This document shows, one piece after another, positions 45,895 through 55,387 of a stretch of 64,000 bases of DNA. The stretch is taken from the NCBI RefSeq assembly GCF_009729555.1, contig NZ_WODC01000007.1:1-64000 (forward strand), given 5' to 3'. A program made the position numbers and the translations under genes. Positions within the stretch are counted from its first letter, which is position 1. Each line of letters begins with the position of its first letter. The notes beneath the pieces were generated by a model. The model did no database searches. It was given only the letters and a program-made list of their open reading frames with translations, and was not told the DNA's origin. This DNA comes from Pseudodesulfovibrio alkaliphilus (GTDB lineage: Bacteria > Desulfobacterota > Desulfovibrionia > Desulfovibrionales > Desulfovibrionaceae).

Positions 45895-46812
45895 ATGTGG
45901 GAATTCACCATACCGCTCATGGCCGCCGCGGTGCAGTCGGGCACACCGATCCTCTACGCCACTCTGGGCGAGATGATGACCGAGAAGGGCGGGGTGCTCA
46001 ACCTGGGGGTCGAGGGGATCATGGCTGTGGCCGCCCTGGCCGCCTTTGTGACCAGCTTTGCCACAGGTTCGCCCTGGCTCGCCTTTCTGGCTGGCGGTAC
46101 GGCTGGACTCCTCTTCGCCTCGCTCCACGCCTTTGTCTGCATCACCTGCCTTGGCAACCAGGTGGTTTCCGGCCTGGCCCTGACCATTCTCGGTCTTGGC
46201 GTGAGTACCTTTCTCGGCGTTCCCTACGTTGGGCTTGCCGCTCCCGGCTTCGATCCTTTCGCCTTCCCGCTGCTTTCGGCTATTCCCGTGGTCGGCGACA
46301 TCTTCTTCCGCCAGGACATGCTGGTCTACATTTCTTTTGTCATTCCCTTGCTCTTTTGGGTCTTCTTCCGACGGACCAGTCTCGGGCTTCACGTCACGGC
46401 CACGGGGGAAATGCCCGCCGCTGCGGCTGCGGTCGGCCTTAAGCCCGTGGCCTTGCGCTATTTCGCAGTGCTGACTGGCGGATTTCTCATCGGCCTTGGC
46501 GGGGCGTATCTTTCGCTGGCCTATACCCATCTGTGGACCAACGGTCTTTCCGGTGGGCGCGGCTGGATCGCCGTTGCTCTGGTCATCTTTGCCTTCTGGC
46601 GGCCGGGCCGGGCAGTGATCGGGGCCTATCTCTTCGGCGGGGTGATGGCCTTTCAACTTCGACTTCAGGCCATGGGAACCCACATCCCGTCATCGCTGCT
46701 TCTGATGCTCCCTTACCTGCTGACCATTTTGGTGCTCATCTTCTCGGCTTGGCGCGGTCGCCGCATCGACGCCCCGGCCGCTTTGGGCACCAATATTGAG
46801 CCGGAGGCCTAG
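45895..46812 (+). CDS. Nucleoside ABC transporter permease (YufQ/NupQ type)
   Basis: Second permease, 305 residues, with TPILYATLGEMMTEKGGVLN and LGVEGIMAVAALAAF, the NupQ-like counterpart of the NIGAEGQ motif in the first permease. Eight to ten helices. ATG 45895 has GGAGGAG eight bases upstream; a GTG at 45886 overlapping the previous stop is the alternative. Followed after three bases by the ATPase gene. Confidence 0.9.
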   Translation: MWEFTIPLMAAAVQSGTPILYATLGEMMTEKGGVLNLGVEGIMAVAALAAFVTSFATGSPWLAFLAGGTAGLLFASLHAFVCITCLGNQVVSGLALTILGLGVSTFLGVPYVGLAAPGFDPFAFPLLSAIPVVGDIFFRQDMLVYISFVIPLLFWVFFRRTSLGLHVTATGEMPAAAAAVGLKPVALRYFAVLTGGFLIGLGGAYLSLAYTHLWTNGLSGGRGWIAVALVIFAFWRPGRAVIGAYLFGGVMAFQLRLQAMGTHIPSSLLLMLPYLLTILVLIFSAWRGRRIDAPAALGTNIEPEA

Positions 46813-46815
46813 CCC

Positions 46816-48351
46816 ATGTCCGAATTGCGCTATGTCCGGCCCGCTCGGGTGAGGGCGCTGCCCGATGGGGCCGTGCCCGTGGTCAGGCTTAAGGACGTGA
46901 CCAAGCGTTTTGGCAAGGTGCTGGCCAACGATGCCATCAACCTTGATATCCACTGCGGCCGCATCAAGGCGCTTCTTGGCGAAAACGGGGCGGGCAAGTC
47001 CACCTTGATGAGCATGCTGGCCGGTCGCTACAAGCCCGACTCCGGTTCCATGGAGGTGGATGGTCACCCCGTGCGCTTCGAGTCCTCAAGAGACGCCATC
47101 GCCGCCGGGATCGGCATGGTCTACCAGAATTTCATGCTTGTGGATTCCATGACCGTGGCGGAAAACGTGCTGCTCGGCCAGGAGGGTGGGTTTTTCATCA
47201 AGCCGGACGAGATGGAGGCTCGGGTGGCCGCCTTGGCCGAGGAATACGGACTGGCCGTTGACGTTTCGCGGCGCATTAGCGACCTGTCCATGGGCGAGCG
47301 CCAATTGGTGGAGATTCTCAAGTTGCTTTATCGCAAAAGCCGCATTCTCATCTTTGACGAGCCCACGGCCGTGCTCACGCCCGAGGAGACCAACAGGCTC
47401 TTTGAAGCACTGTGGCGCATGACAGAGCAGGGCAAGTCGGTCATCTTTATCAGCCACAAGCTGGAGGAGGTCATTGCCCTGGCCGACGAGATTGCCATCC
47501 TCCGGCGTGGTCGAATTGAAGGCGAGCTGGACCCGACCGCCATCGAATCCAAGGCCGAACTGGCCTCGCGCATGGTGGGCAAGGAGGTGCTGCTTGAGGT
47601 GGACCGCCAACCTGTAGAGATCGGCGAGCCGGTGCTTGAAATCAGGGACATGACGGGCATTGGGCTGACAGATGTCAACCTGGAGGTGCGTCAGGGCGAG
47701 ATCGTGGCCGTTGTCGGCGTGGCGGGCAACGGGCAAAAGGAGCTGGTGGAGGCCGTCACGGGGCTGGTCAAGCCGCCCGTTGACACCGTCTTCATCATGG
47801 GCCAGCCATGGCGCAAGTTCTTCGCCGAATCCACTTGGAATCGGTCCATGTGCTACATTCCCGAGGATCGGCTCGGTCTGGCCACCATGCGCAACCAGAA
47901 CCTTGTGGACAACTTGCTGCTGACCACGCGCAAGGGGTTCGCCAGGGGGATGTGGCTCGACAAACGTCGTGCCGAGCGCGACACTGAGGAACTGATCAAG
48001 AAATACGATATCCGGCCAGGCCGTATTCATGCCCTGGCCTGGCAACTTTCCGGCGGCAACCTGCAAAAGGCCGTGCTGGCTCGCGAGTTGTACCGCCAGC
48101 CGCGCTTCATCGTGGCCGAGCAGCCCACTCAGGGGCTTGATGTTTCGGCCACCGAAGAGGTCTGGCGGCGGCTGCTCGAAGCACGCGAGATGGCGGGTGT
48201 TCTCCTGGTCACTGGCGATCTCAACGAGGCGTTGCAACTGGCGGACCGGATCGCCGTCATGTATCGCGGCCGCATCCTCGGCATGCTGCCCACTTCTGAA
48301 GAAGACACGCCAAGCCGCATCGGTCCGCTTATGGCCGGAGTTCTGGAATAG
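46816..48351 (+). CDS. Nucleoside ABC transporter ATPase, two fused domains
   Basis: The 511-residue ATPase (YufO/NupO, RbsA-like) has two nucleotide-binding domains. Domain 1: Walker A GENGAGKS (about 54-61), signature LSMGERQ, Walker B ILIFDEPTAVL. Domain 2: degenerate Walker A GVAGNGQKE, signature LSGGNLQKAV and Walker B FIVAEQPTQGLD. Asymmetric sites are normal in this class. It energises the two permeases encoded just upstream. Confidence 0.92.
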   Translation: MSELRYVRPARVRALPDGAVPVVRLKDVTKRFGKVLANDAINLDIHCGRIKALLGENGAGKSTLMSMLAGRYKPDSGSMEVDGHPVRFESSRDAIAAGIGMVYQNFMLVDSMTVAENVLLGQEGGFFIKPDEMEARVAALAEEYGLAVDVSRRISDLSMGERQLVEILKLLYRKSRILIFDEPTAVLTPEETNRLFEALWRMTEQGKSVIFISHKLEEVIALADEIAILRRGRIEGELDPTAIESKAELASRMVGKEVLLEVDRQPVEIGEPVLEIRDMTGIGLTDVNLEVRQGEIVAVVGVAGNGQKELVEAVTGLVKPPVDTVFIMGQPWRKFFAESTWNRSMCYIPEDRLGLATMRNQNLVDNLLLTTRKGFARGMWLDKRRAERDTEELIKKYDIRPGRIHALAWQLSGGNLQKAVLARELYRQPRFIVAEQPTQGLDVSATEEVWRRLLEAREMAGVLLVTGDLNEALQLADRIAVMYRGRILGMLPTSEEDTPSRIGPLMAGVLE

Positions 48352-48389
48352 ACCGACACGGCGGGGCTCACTATCCTGCGGGGGAACCA

Positions 48390-49667
48390 ATGGAAAACGG
48401 TTTTTACACCGATTTCGACACCGAGAGCATCGGACATGGGCAGTCCCGCCACGACAAGGGGCGCACCCCTTTCGAGCAGGACCGAGACCGTATTATCTAT
48501 TCTCCTGCCTTTCGGCGGCTCCAGTCCAAGACCCAGGTTTTTCTCTCGGGCGAGTTCGACTTTTATCGCACCCGGCTAACCCATTCCATCGAGGTCTCCC
48601 AGATCGGGCGTTCCATCGTCAACCATCTCAACCGCTCTGCGGCCGAGCTTGGCGACGGATTTCACATTGACCAGGATCTGGTGGAATCCATCTGTCTGGC
48701 GCATGACATCGGACATCCCTCATTCGGCCATGCCGGGGAGAGGGCGCTCAATGAGCTGATGCGCCCGTCCGGGGGCTTCGAGGGCAACGCCCAGAATCTG
48801 CGCATCCTGGTGGGCCTGTTCTACCGCCAGAAGGCGGTTTGGACCGGCATGAAGCCCACCAGGGCTTTTCTTGACGGGATGCTCAAGTACAAAACGCTGT
48901 TTCGGGATTCGGCCGACAAGGACAGGCATTTTCTCTACGACAACCAGGAGGAGGTGCTCGACTTCATCAGCCCGGGCATGTGCCTGCGTGATCTTTTCAA
49001 CTCCGGGAAAGAACTGAATTCATTCAAATCATTGGAATGCAGGATCATGGACTGGGCCGATGACATCGCCTATTCGGTCCATGACCTGGATGATTCCATT
49101 CGTGCCGGATTCATCTCCATCAAGAAACTGCGCAATTGGCGGGACGAACAGGCACCCGGACTGGATACCGAGGACATTGGGTTTCTCGATGCCTTGTGCG
49201 ATGCGGTCTTGAACGACGGTTTCGGCCCGTTTCTGGCGCGGCTTATCGGCCAGTTCATCCACGCTACGGCCCTGGTCCGCCGCGACAACCCGCTGGCCGA
49301 GAGGACAAATCGCTACCTATACGACATCTCGGTGCCTCCCGAGGTCGGTCAACGCTGCAAACTCATGCAGAAACTGGCCAGAGATCTGGTGTTTCGCACT
49401 CCGCAGGTGCATCAGCTCGAATACAAGGGAGGTATCATCCTGCGCAAGGTTTTTGCGGTTTTTGAGGATGAGTATGTCGGCAAGGCGAACTCCATCTTGC
49501 GGCTGCTGCCGGATCATTACCACGCGGCCATTCTCGGATGCGACGACCCGCACGGTCGCAGACGTATGCTTTGCGACTATATCTCGGGCATGACCGATGG
49601 ATTCGTCGTCCGAACCCACAAGCGGCTTTTTGATCCCGGTTTCGGCTCCATAATCGACCTGATCTGA
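48390..49667 (+). CDS. dgt: HD-domain deoxynucleoside triphosphate triphosphohydrolase
   Basis: Hydrolyses dNTPs to deoxynucleoside and triphosphate. The 425-residue protein has the dGTPase start (FRRLQSKTQVF), the HD metal ligands in RLTHSIEVSQIGR and CLAHDIGHPSFGHAGE, and the later Asp in WADDIAYSVHDLDD. It is a member of the Dgt/SAMHD1-like group; whether it prefers dGTP is unknown. GGGGG lies before ATG. Adjacent to purine uptake genes but probably separate. Confidence 0.88.
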   Translation: MENGFYTDFDTESIGHGQSRHDKGRTPFEQDRDRIIYSPAFRRLQSKTQVFLSGEFDFYRTRLTHSIEVSQIGRSIVNHLNRSAAELGDGFHIDQDLVESICLAHDIGHPSFGHAGERALNELMRPSGGFEGNAQNLRILVGLFYRQKAVWTGMKPTRAFLDGMLKYKTLFRDSADKDRHFLYDNQEEVLDFISPGMCLRDLFNSGKELNSFKSLECRIMDWADDIAYSVHDLDDSIRAGFISIKKLRNWRDEQAPGLDTEDIGFLDALCDAVLNDGFGPFLARLIGQFIHATALVRRDNPLAERTNRYLYDISVPPEVGQRCKLMQKLARDLVFRTPQVHQLEYKGGIILRKVFAVFEDEYVGKANSILRLLPDHYHAAILGCDDPHGRRRMLCDYISGMTDGFVVRTHKRLFDPGFGSIIDLI

Positions 49668-49683
49668 GGTGCAGGGCACTGGA

Positions 49684-49711
49684 AAGCCCCCTGTCACGCG
49701 ACCGGGGGCTT
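49684..49711. terminator. Bidirectional terminator between dgt and the small lipoprotein gene
   Basis: Perfect 8-bp arms AAGCCCCC (49684-49691) and GGGGGCTT (49704-49711) with a 12-base loop, between convergent genes. The palindrome GCTTGCAAGC (49708-49717) extends it. No long T run. Confidence 0.6.
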
Positions 49712-49733
49712 GCAAGCTCGGAATCTGGAGTGG

Positions 49734-49961
49734 CTACTTGCCGCTTTCGCGGATGATGTCCACGTCGGACTGATTGATGATCACTTCTTTTCCTTCCTCA
49801 TCCGTGAACGTGTAGGTCTCGCTCTTCATGTCGTACTTGGGCGAGCCTTGGGTGTTGAAGGTCCTACCCGTCTTGGTGGTGACTTCATAGCTCTTGCTTC
49901 CGCAAGCGGTCAGCGACAGGAGCATGGCAAGGGCCAGCATGGCGGCGAAAATTCGTTTCAT
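49734..49961 (-). CDS. YgdI/YgdR-family small lipoprotein (DUF903)
   Basis: A 75-residue lipoprotein precursor: MKRIF start, hydrophobic core and lipobox LTAC, then YEVTTKTGRTFNTQGSPKYD and YTFTDEEGKEVIINQSDV, the SH3-like DUF903 domain. Of unknown function in the envelope. GGGGGA lies upstream of ATG 49961. The longer frame from 50003 is not supported. Confidence 0.88.
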   Translation of the reverse strand: MKRIFAAMLALAMLLSLTACGSKSYEVTTKTGRTFNTQGSPKYDMKSETYTFTDEEGKEVIINQSDVDIIRESGK

Positions 49962-50088
49962 GACATATCCCCCATGGTTGAGAAGGTCTAATATTGCTAC
50001 CATACACGTTCACAGTTTCCCGGGGCAACAATTTTCTGTCAGCTCAGGTTGATTGGGCGATGCAGCAAGTGGAATGAACAAATGGGGC

Positions 50089-50922
50089 TCAGGCAGCATC
50101 CGAGTGATCGTTATCAGAGAAAAAGGTGGCATTTCCCGGCATCAGGATATCAGCAGCGTTGCCCAGGATGGCCTCAAGCTCTATAGTGGAGAGGCTAAGG
50201 CGTCGCCGGAGCTGCTCAATCTCGCAGCCCGGATCGAACAGGGGATAATCACTGCCAAAGAGGATACGGCGGCTGCCAAAGGCGCGGTAGAGGCGCAGCA
50301 ACATGGCGTCGTCCACGAAATCCAGGGTGCTTGACGAATCCACCAGCACGTCCGTGGCCGCCAGATGTTCCAGGGCGTATTCCCAGTGGCGGTAACCGCC
50401 CATGTGAGCGGCGATCATGACCGGAGCCGGGAAGACCTTGCGCAATTGGGCAAGTTTTCTCGGGCATGAGGGATTGTCGTCGGGCGGCAGGGTGTCGCCA
50501 ACATGGAAAAGGCAGACGAATCGGTCTCCGACCATTTCCATGACATTGTACAGTGCCGGATCGTCGAGTCGAAAACCCTGAAAATCCGGGTGGAATTTCA
50601 AGCCCTTGATCCCGTTTTCCTCCAGCCTGTCTAGCTCGTCTTCCATGGCCTTGAAGCCGGGATGAACCGTGCCGAAAGGGATGAGCCGGGGATGGTCCCG
50701 TTTGATGGACAGCGCCCAGTCGTTGGCCGGAATGACCTGGGCCGGGGTGGTGGCGGCGGTAAGGACCACGGCCGAGTCAAGATGCGCCCGGTCAAGCCGG
50801 TTCAGCAGATCGTCCAAGGTGCCGGTGCCCACCGGGGTGATGGTGTAGTGGTCATCCAGTTGAGCGAGTGCCTTTTGTGCGATTTTTGGATGAAAGGCGT
50901 GCATGTGGGCATCGATGAACAT
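50089..50922 (-). CDS. Amidohydrolase-2 family metal-dependent hydrolase
   Basis: The 277-residue TIM-barrel protein has metal ligands in DAHMHAFHP (about 4-12), KGLKFHPDFQGF, His in AAHMGGYRHWEYAL and Asp in LFGSDYPLFDP. Family members are hydrolases or decarboxylases of small aromatic or lactone substrates; the substrate here is unknown. ATG 50922 is preferred to the TTG at 50928. Transcribed leftward, with about 125 bases between it and the YbgC-type gene. Confidence 0.83.
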   Translation of the reverse strand: MFIDAHMHAFHPKIAQKALAQLDDHYTITPVGTGTLDDLLNRLDRAHLDSAVVLTAATTPAQVIPANDWALSIKRDHPRLIPFGTVHPGFKAMEDELDRLEENGIKGLKFHPDFQGFRLDDPALYNVMEMVGDRFVCLFHVGDTLPPDDNPSCPRKLAQLRKVFPAPVMIAAHMGGYRHWEYALEHLAATDVLVDSSSTLDFVDDAMLLRLYRAFGSRRILFGSDYPLFDPGCEIEQLRRRLSLSTIELEAILGNAADILMPGNATFFSDNDHSDAA

Positions 50923-51048
50923 AGGCAAAGTGTGCCAGAGGCTCGGCAGGATGTAAACGCTTGTTTAAGGTGTTTCCGTTAAGAAAGCATCACGATCTTG
51001 ATGAGTTTCAAGATAAAAGGGGGTGGTTTGTCAAAAGGGAAAGGGTGA

Positions 51049-51468
51049 TCAGGCAAAGAGTTCACGCAGCCAGTCTGGTACGCGCACAGGCCTGCCGGTG
51101 GCGTCCACGGCGGCGTGTTCGGTCATGCCCGTGGCATGGAGTACGGTCCTGTCATGATTCATGACCTCGTAACCAAAGAGCATGGAGGCCCGGTTCCACC
51201 GAGTGATGCCGACATGGACGAGAATCTCGTCGTCAAATCGGACCGGGACGCGGTAGCGGCATTGGGCCTCGCGCACGGGCAGGATGATGCCGCGCCGTTC
51301 CACCTCGGCGTAACTCATGCCATGTTCACGAATGAAAAAACTCCGTGCGCGTTCGAAGATGTGCAGATATTCGGCATAGTAAAGAACGCCCATAGTGTCG
51401 GTTTCTCCATAGGAGACATAGTGGCGGTACCAACTGGACGAGGCCGGAAACTGTATGGCGGCGGTCAT
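51049..51468 (-). CDS. YbgC/FadM-type acyl-CoA thioesterase
   Basis: The 139-residue hotdog thioesterase has the active-site Asp in SYGETDTMGVLYYAEYLHIF, followed by FERARSFFIREHG, the YbgC/FadM pattern. YbgC usually sits in the tol-pal operon, but here it is 15 kb away, at the end of the amino-acid operon. ATG overlaps the stop of the apgM-like gene (ATGA), with GGGGAT upstream. Confidence 0.88.
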   Translation of the reverse strand: MTAAIQFPASSSWYRHYVSYGETDTMGVLYYAEYLHIFERARSFFIREHGMSYAEVERRGIILPVREAQCRYRVPVRFDDEILVHVGITRWNRASMLFGYEVMNHDRTVLHATGMTEHAAVDATGRPVRVPDWLRELFA

Positions 51469-52664
51469 ACCCGCATCCCCAAGGTCTTGAGGGCAAAGGG
51501 CAGCAGGTCATGCCCTTTGTCCAGGATCAGGCCGGTGCTTGCGGCCGTCTTTTCGCTGAATCCATCCACGCCCGAGGCTGGGCAGCCGGGGCCGTTGATG
51601 ATGAAGGGGACCGGGTCCGTGGTGTGGGTGCGCTCGGCGATTGGCGTGAAGTGATCGCAGGTGACGATGAAGCCCACGTCGCGGCCCTTGAGGGCGGCCA
51701 GCAGCGGGGCGACGACACGGGCGTCGAAACGGTTGATGGCCTCGACCTTCTCGGCTGCGTTCCCGCCGTGACCGCACTCGTCCGGCCCTTCAAGGTGGAC
51801 GAAGGCGAAATCGTTATTTTCAAGAAAGTTGAGGGTGGCGTCGACCTTGCCCTGATAATTGGTGTCGAGCAGGCCGGTGGCCCCTTCTATGTCAAGGACA
51901 CGCATTCCCGAGGCATTGCCCAATCCCTTGATCAGGTCCACAGCCGAGATGACCGCGCCTCGCAGGCCGAAGATTTCGGCGAAGTCGGGTAGCATGAGGG
52001 GACGGCCCTGACCCCATGGCCATATGGCGTTGGCCATGCTCATGTTGATATCCCGATCGGCAAGCAGGTCGGCCGCCTCAAAGACGAGGTCCCAGAGTGG
52101 CGAGCTGCGGGAAAAGGCTCGCAGATCGTACTTGATGGGCTTGTCGGTGATATCGTGTGGCGGATTGATCTTGAGTCGGGCGTCATCGGTCAAGGCGCCG
52201 CCCTTCTGGACAAGCAGGTGTCGGTACTGGACGCCTGGATAAAAGACGTAGGTGTCGTTGCCAAGCTTTTGTTGCAGGGCCTCGATGACCGGGCGCGAAA
52301 CCTCGGTGGAGATGTGGCCGGAGGAGTAGTCGCGCATGTAGCCGTCAATGGTCAGTTTGGAGACAGTGACCAGATTGAGCCGCCAGACAAGGTCGTCCGG
52401 GTCGAGGACGAGGCCCTGGGCGGCCGCCTCGATGGGACCGCGGCCGGTGTGGTGACGGGCCGGATCAAAGCCGAGCAGGGACATGTTGGCCACGTCCGAG
52501 CCGGGGGGCATGTCATCGGGCACAGTTTTGGCGCGGCCGACAATGCCGGTCCTGGCCAGCTCGTCCATATAAGGGGTGTGCGCCGCCTCCATGCAGGTTT
52601 TGCCGCCCAGTTCCTCGAGAGGCCAGTCGCCCATGCCGTCGGCAACAAGATAGAGAAGTTTCAT
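51465..52664 (-). CDS. ApgM-type phosphoglycerate mutase-like protein, proposed homoserine kinase
   Basis: The 399-residue member of the alkaline phosphatase superfamily has the metal and phospho-serine site in LYLVADGMGDWP and PPGSDVANMSLLGFDP (Ser as nucleophile), plus metal sites FVHLEGPDECGHGG and CDHFTP. It is similar to archaeal-type cofactor-independent phosphoglycerate mutase. When such a gene adjoins homoserine dehydrogenase, as it does here (10 bases after hom), it has been proposed to supply the missing homoserine kinase. Both activities remain possible. It lies in the operon aminotransferase-hom-apgM-ybgC. Confidence 0.85.
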   Translation of the reverse strand: MKLLYLVADGMGDWPLEELGGKTCMEAAHTPYMDELARTGIVGRAKTVPDDMPPGSDVANMSLLGFDPARHHTGRGPIEAAAQGLVLDPDDLVWRLNLVTVSKLTIDGYMRDYSSGHISTEVSRPVIEALQQKLGNDTYVFYPGVQYRHLLVQKGGALTDDARLKINPPHDITDKPIKYDLRAFSRSSPLWDLVFEAADLLADRDINMSMANAIWPWGQGRPLMLPDFAEIFGLRGAVISAVDLIKGLGNASGMRVLDIEGATGLLDTNYQGKVDATLNFLENNDFAFVHLEGPDECGHGGNAAEKVEAINRFDARVVAPLLAALKGRDVGFIVTCDHFTPIAERTHTTDPVPFIINGPGCPASGVDGFSEKTAASTGLILDKGHDLLPFALKTLGMRV

Positions 52665-52674
52665 GATGGTCCCG

Positions 52675-53973
52675 TTAGAGGATTCTGAAGCAGACGCAGG
52701 GTTCGACGCTGAAATCCAGGGCGTCCACTTCGGCGATGACGGCTTCGGCGGCCTCGGCCCGGGTCTCGTGACTGATGATAACCAGCGGAACGCCCTCGGC
52801 TCCGGCCTCGCCATCCTGCACCGCCTGGGCGATGGATACGCCGTGTTCAGCCATGGAACGGGCGATGGCTGCCATGACACCTGTTCGGTCGGCCACGGTG
52901 AATCGGAAATAGAACTTCGACTCCGATTCGCCCGGTGGCACGATGGCGGCCATTGAGATATGCTGGTTGCGAAAGCCCGTGTTGTCAAGCATGTGGCAAC
53001 GACCGCCGGTCTGGCGGGCGAGGTTCATGATGTCGGCCAGCACGGCGCTGCCTGTCGGCAGATCGCCTGCACCCTGCCCGTGGAGCATGATAGGTCCAAC
53101 CGCGTTGCCTTCCAGGCGGACGGCGTTGTAGTTGCCGCCCACTCGGGCCAGGAGATAGGTATAGGGCACCAGAGCCGGATGGACTCCCGCTTCGAGCCTG
53201 TCGTCCACCTTCTTGGCGTGGGCCAGCAGCTTGATCCGGTAGCCGAAGCGGCGGGCGAACTCGATGTCGAGCGGCGTGACTGTGGAGATGCCCTGCACGG
53301 GCAGAGTATCCAGGGGGTAGTCCACGCCGAAGGCCATGCGGATGAGAACGCAGAGCTTGTGGGCGGTATCGTGTCCTTCGATGTCGAAGGTGGGGTCCGC
53401 CTCGGCGTAGCCAAGAGCTTTGGCCTCGTCCAGTGCGGTGGTAAAATCCATGCCCTTGGTGGTCATCTCGGAGAGGATGTAGTTGGCCGTGCCGTTCATG
53501 ATGCCGAGCATCTTGACGATCTCGTCGCCGGCCAGATTCTCCTTGAGGGTCTGGACAATGGGTATTCCGCCTGCGCAACTGGCCTCGAACATGAGTCCCG
53601 TGCCGCTGGCGGCAGCAGCCTCGAAGAGTTCCAAGCCGTCCACGGCCAACAGGTGCTTGTTGGCCGTGACAACATGCTTGCCCGCAGCGAAAGCCTTGAG
53701 GATCAGCGCCTTGGCCGTGTCCAGGCCGCCCATCAGCTCGACCACGATGTCAATGTCCGGGTCGTTGACCAAGGCTTCGGGATCACTGGTGAAAGTCACG
53801 CCCGGGCCGGGATCGAAGGAGCGCGTCTTGTCGAGATCCCGCACGAGTACGCGCCTGATCTCTATGCGTTTGCCCAGCCGCTTTTCAATGCGCTCTCCGT
53901 TTATGTCCAGTATCCGGGCCAGGCCGGTGCCGACGGTGCCGAAGCCGGCCAAGCCAAGTCGTATCACGTCCAT
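52675..53973 (-). CDS. hom: Homoserine dehydrogenase
   Basis: Reduces aspartate semialdehyde to homoserine for threonine and methionine. The 432-residue protein has the NAD(P) fold LGLAGFGTVGTGLARIL (about 5-21), catalytic region KHVVTANKHLLA, SCAGGIPIVQTL and LGYAEADPTFDIEGHD, and a C-terminal ACT domain (FRFTVADRTGVMAAIARSM) for feedback control by threonine. GAGG lies five bases before ATG 53973. The stop is ten bases from the apgM-like start. Confidence 0.96.
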   Translation of the reverse strand: MDVIRLGLAGFGTVGTGLARILDINGERIEKRLGKRIEIRRVLVRDLDKTRSFDPGPGVTFTSDPEALVNDPDIDIVVELMGGLDTAKALILKAFAAGKHVVTANKHLLAVDGLELFEAAAASGTGLMFEASCAGGIPIVQTLKENLAGDEIVKMLGIMNGTANYILSEMTTKGMDFTTALDEAKALGYAEADPTFDIEGHDTAHKLCVLIRMAFGVDYPLDTLPVQGISTVTPLDIEFARRFGYRIKLLAHAKKVDDRLEAGVHPALVPYTYLLARVGGNYNAVRLEGNAVGPIMLHGQGAGDLPTGSAVLADIMNLARQTGGRCHMLDNTGFRNQHISMAAIVPPGESESKFYFRFTVADRTGVMAAIARSMAEHGVSIAQAVQDGEAGAEGVPLVIISHETRAEAAEAVIAEVDALDFSVEPCVCFRIL

Positions 53974-53984
53974 GAAAACCTCGA

Positions 53985-55196
53985 TTAGCCCTTTCCGAAG
54001 AATTTTCGGAGATTGCGCACTGCCTGATTGGTGCGGTGACGGTTCTCCACAAAACTGAACCGGACATGGTCGTCGCCGTACTCGCCGAATCCGAGGCCGG
54101 GAGAAACAGCCACCTCGGCTTCCTGCAGAAGCATCTTGGCAAACTCCACCGAGCCCATGTGGCGGAACTCCTCGGGAATGGGAGCCCATAGGAACATGGT
54201 CGCCTTGGGCGGGGTCACGGTCCAGCCGATGCGGTTGAGACCTTCACACAGGGCGTCGCGCCGGTCTGTGTACACGGACATGATCTCTTTCACCGCCTTG
54301 TCCATGTCCTCGGTGGTGAATTTTGGATTCTCGCCCAGGTCGCCATTGAGGGCGCAGGTGGCTGCAATCTGAATGGGCTGGTAGATGCCGTAGTCGAGAT
54401 AGCTTTTGAGGCGGGTCAGGGCCTGAACCATGTCCGGGTTGCCCACGCAAAATCCCACGCGCATACCCGCCATGGAGTAGCTCTTGGTCATGGAAAAGAA
54501 CTCCACGCCCACGTCCTTGGCCCCTTCGGCCTGCATGAAGCTCGGGGCGGTGTAGCCGTCAAAGACGAAGTCCGCATATGCAAGGTCGTGGATGACGAAA
54601 AGCTTGTGTTCGCGGGCGAAGTCCACAATGCGCTGGAAAAAGGGCAGCTCCACGCACTGGGTGGTCGGGTTGTGCGGGAAGTTGATGATCAGGAGCTTTG
54701 GCTTGGGCCATGTATGACGCACGGCTGTTTCCAGGTTCTCGAAAAAGTCCTGGCCGGGACCGATGGGCACCCTACGTACGTCGGCTCCCGCGATGATGGA
54801 GGCGTAAGGATGGATGGGGTAGGCCGGGTCCGGGGCGAGGACTACGTCGCCGGGGCTGAGCATGGCCAGCGCCAAGTGGGCTAACCCCTCCTTGGCCCCC
54901 ATGGTCACACAGACCTCCTGGTTGTCGTCAAGGGAGACATCATAACGGCGTAGATACCAGTCGCGAATAGCCTTGCGCAGTCCCTTGATGCCCTTGGATG
55001 CCGAATACTTGGAGTTGCCGGGTCGATAGGCGGCTTCAGTCAGCTTGTCGAGGATAGGCTTGGGAGTGGGCACGTCGGGGTTGCCCATGCCAAGATCAAT
55101 GATGTCCGCGCCCGCGTGGCGCATCTTCATCTTCAACTCGTTGACCTGGGCGAAGACGTAAGGGGGGAGCCTATCGACTCTCGCGAATTTGGACAT
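53985..55196 (-). CDS. AlaC-like PLP aminotransferase
   Basis: The 403-residue class I/II aminotransferase has [18 protein letters not shown], the PLP-interacting NFPHNPTTQ and [11 protein letters not shown], and the Schiff-base Lys in [18 protein letters not shown]. It resembles the AlaC (glutamate-pyruvate) group, which also includes enzymes near threonine genes. AGGAG lies before ATG 55196. First gene of the leftward operon with hom; the promoter is the divergent one at 55238-55266. Confidence 0.88.
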   Translation of the reverse strand: MSKFARVDRLPPYVFAQVNELKMKMRHAGADIIDLGMGNPDVPTPKPILDKLTEAAYRPGNSKYSASKGIKGLRKAIRDWYLRRYDVSLDDNQEVCVTMGAKEGLAHLALAMLSPGDVVLAPDPAYPIHPYASIIAGADVRRVPIGPGQDFFENLETAVRHTWPKPKLLIINFPHNPTTQCVELPFFQRIVDFAREHKLFVIHDLAYADFVFDGYTAPSFMQAEGAKDVGVEFFSMTKSYSMAGMRVGFCVGNPDMVQALTRLKSYLDYGIYQPIQIAATCALNGDLGENPKFTTEDMDKAVKEIMSVYTDRRDALCEGLNRIGWTVTPPKATMFLWAPIPEEFRHMGSVEFAKMLLQEAEVAVSPGLGFGEYGDDHVRFSFVENRHRTNQAVRNLRKFFGKG

Positions 55197-55228
55197 GGCA
55201 AGAAACTCCTGAAATAAGTATGGGTGCA

Positions 55229-55247
55229 AGAGTAGATTTCTTACTCT
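55229..55247. repeat. Inverted repeat overlapping the aminotransferase -10
   Basis: AGAGTA (55229-55234) and TACTCT (55242-55247) with a seven-base spacer, covering the -10 of the leftward promoter. Candidate operator of a regulator for the aminotransferase-hom operon. Confidence 0.4.
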
Positions 55248-55266
55248 CGACGCCTTGGCCTGTCAA
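55238..55266 (-). promoter_or_regulatory. Promoter of the aminotransferase-hom operon
   Basis: On the minus strand a perfect -35 TTGACA (55266-55261), 17-base spacer and TAAGAA (55243-55238). 40 bases before the ATG. Divergent from the ilvE promoter. Confidence 0.55.
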
Positions 55267-55297
55267 AATGAAATTCCGAGGCCTTTGGCATCGCATC

Positions 55298-55326
55298 TTG
55301 ACCTTGTGGTCGCTTTTTCATACTTT
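55298..55326 (+). promoter_or_regulatory. Promoter of ilvE
   Basis: TTGACC (55298-55303), 17-base spacer, TACTTT (55321-55326). About 60 bases before the ilvE start. Confidence 0.5.
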
Positions 55327-55387
55327 TCATTTTTTACTCGTGCATTGTCGAGGCTTCCTGCCACACACTTCCCAAGGAGCGAATTTC

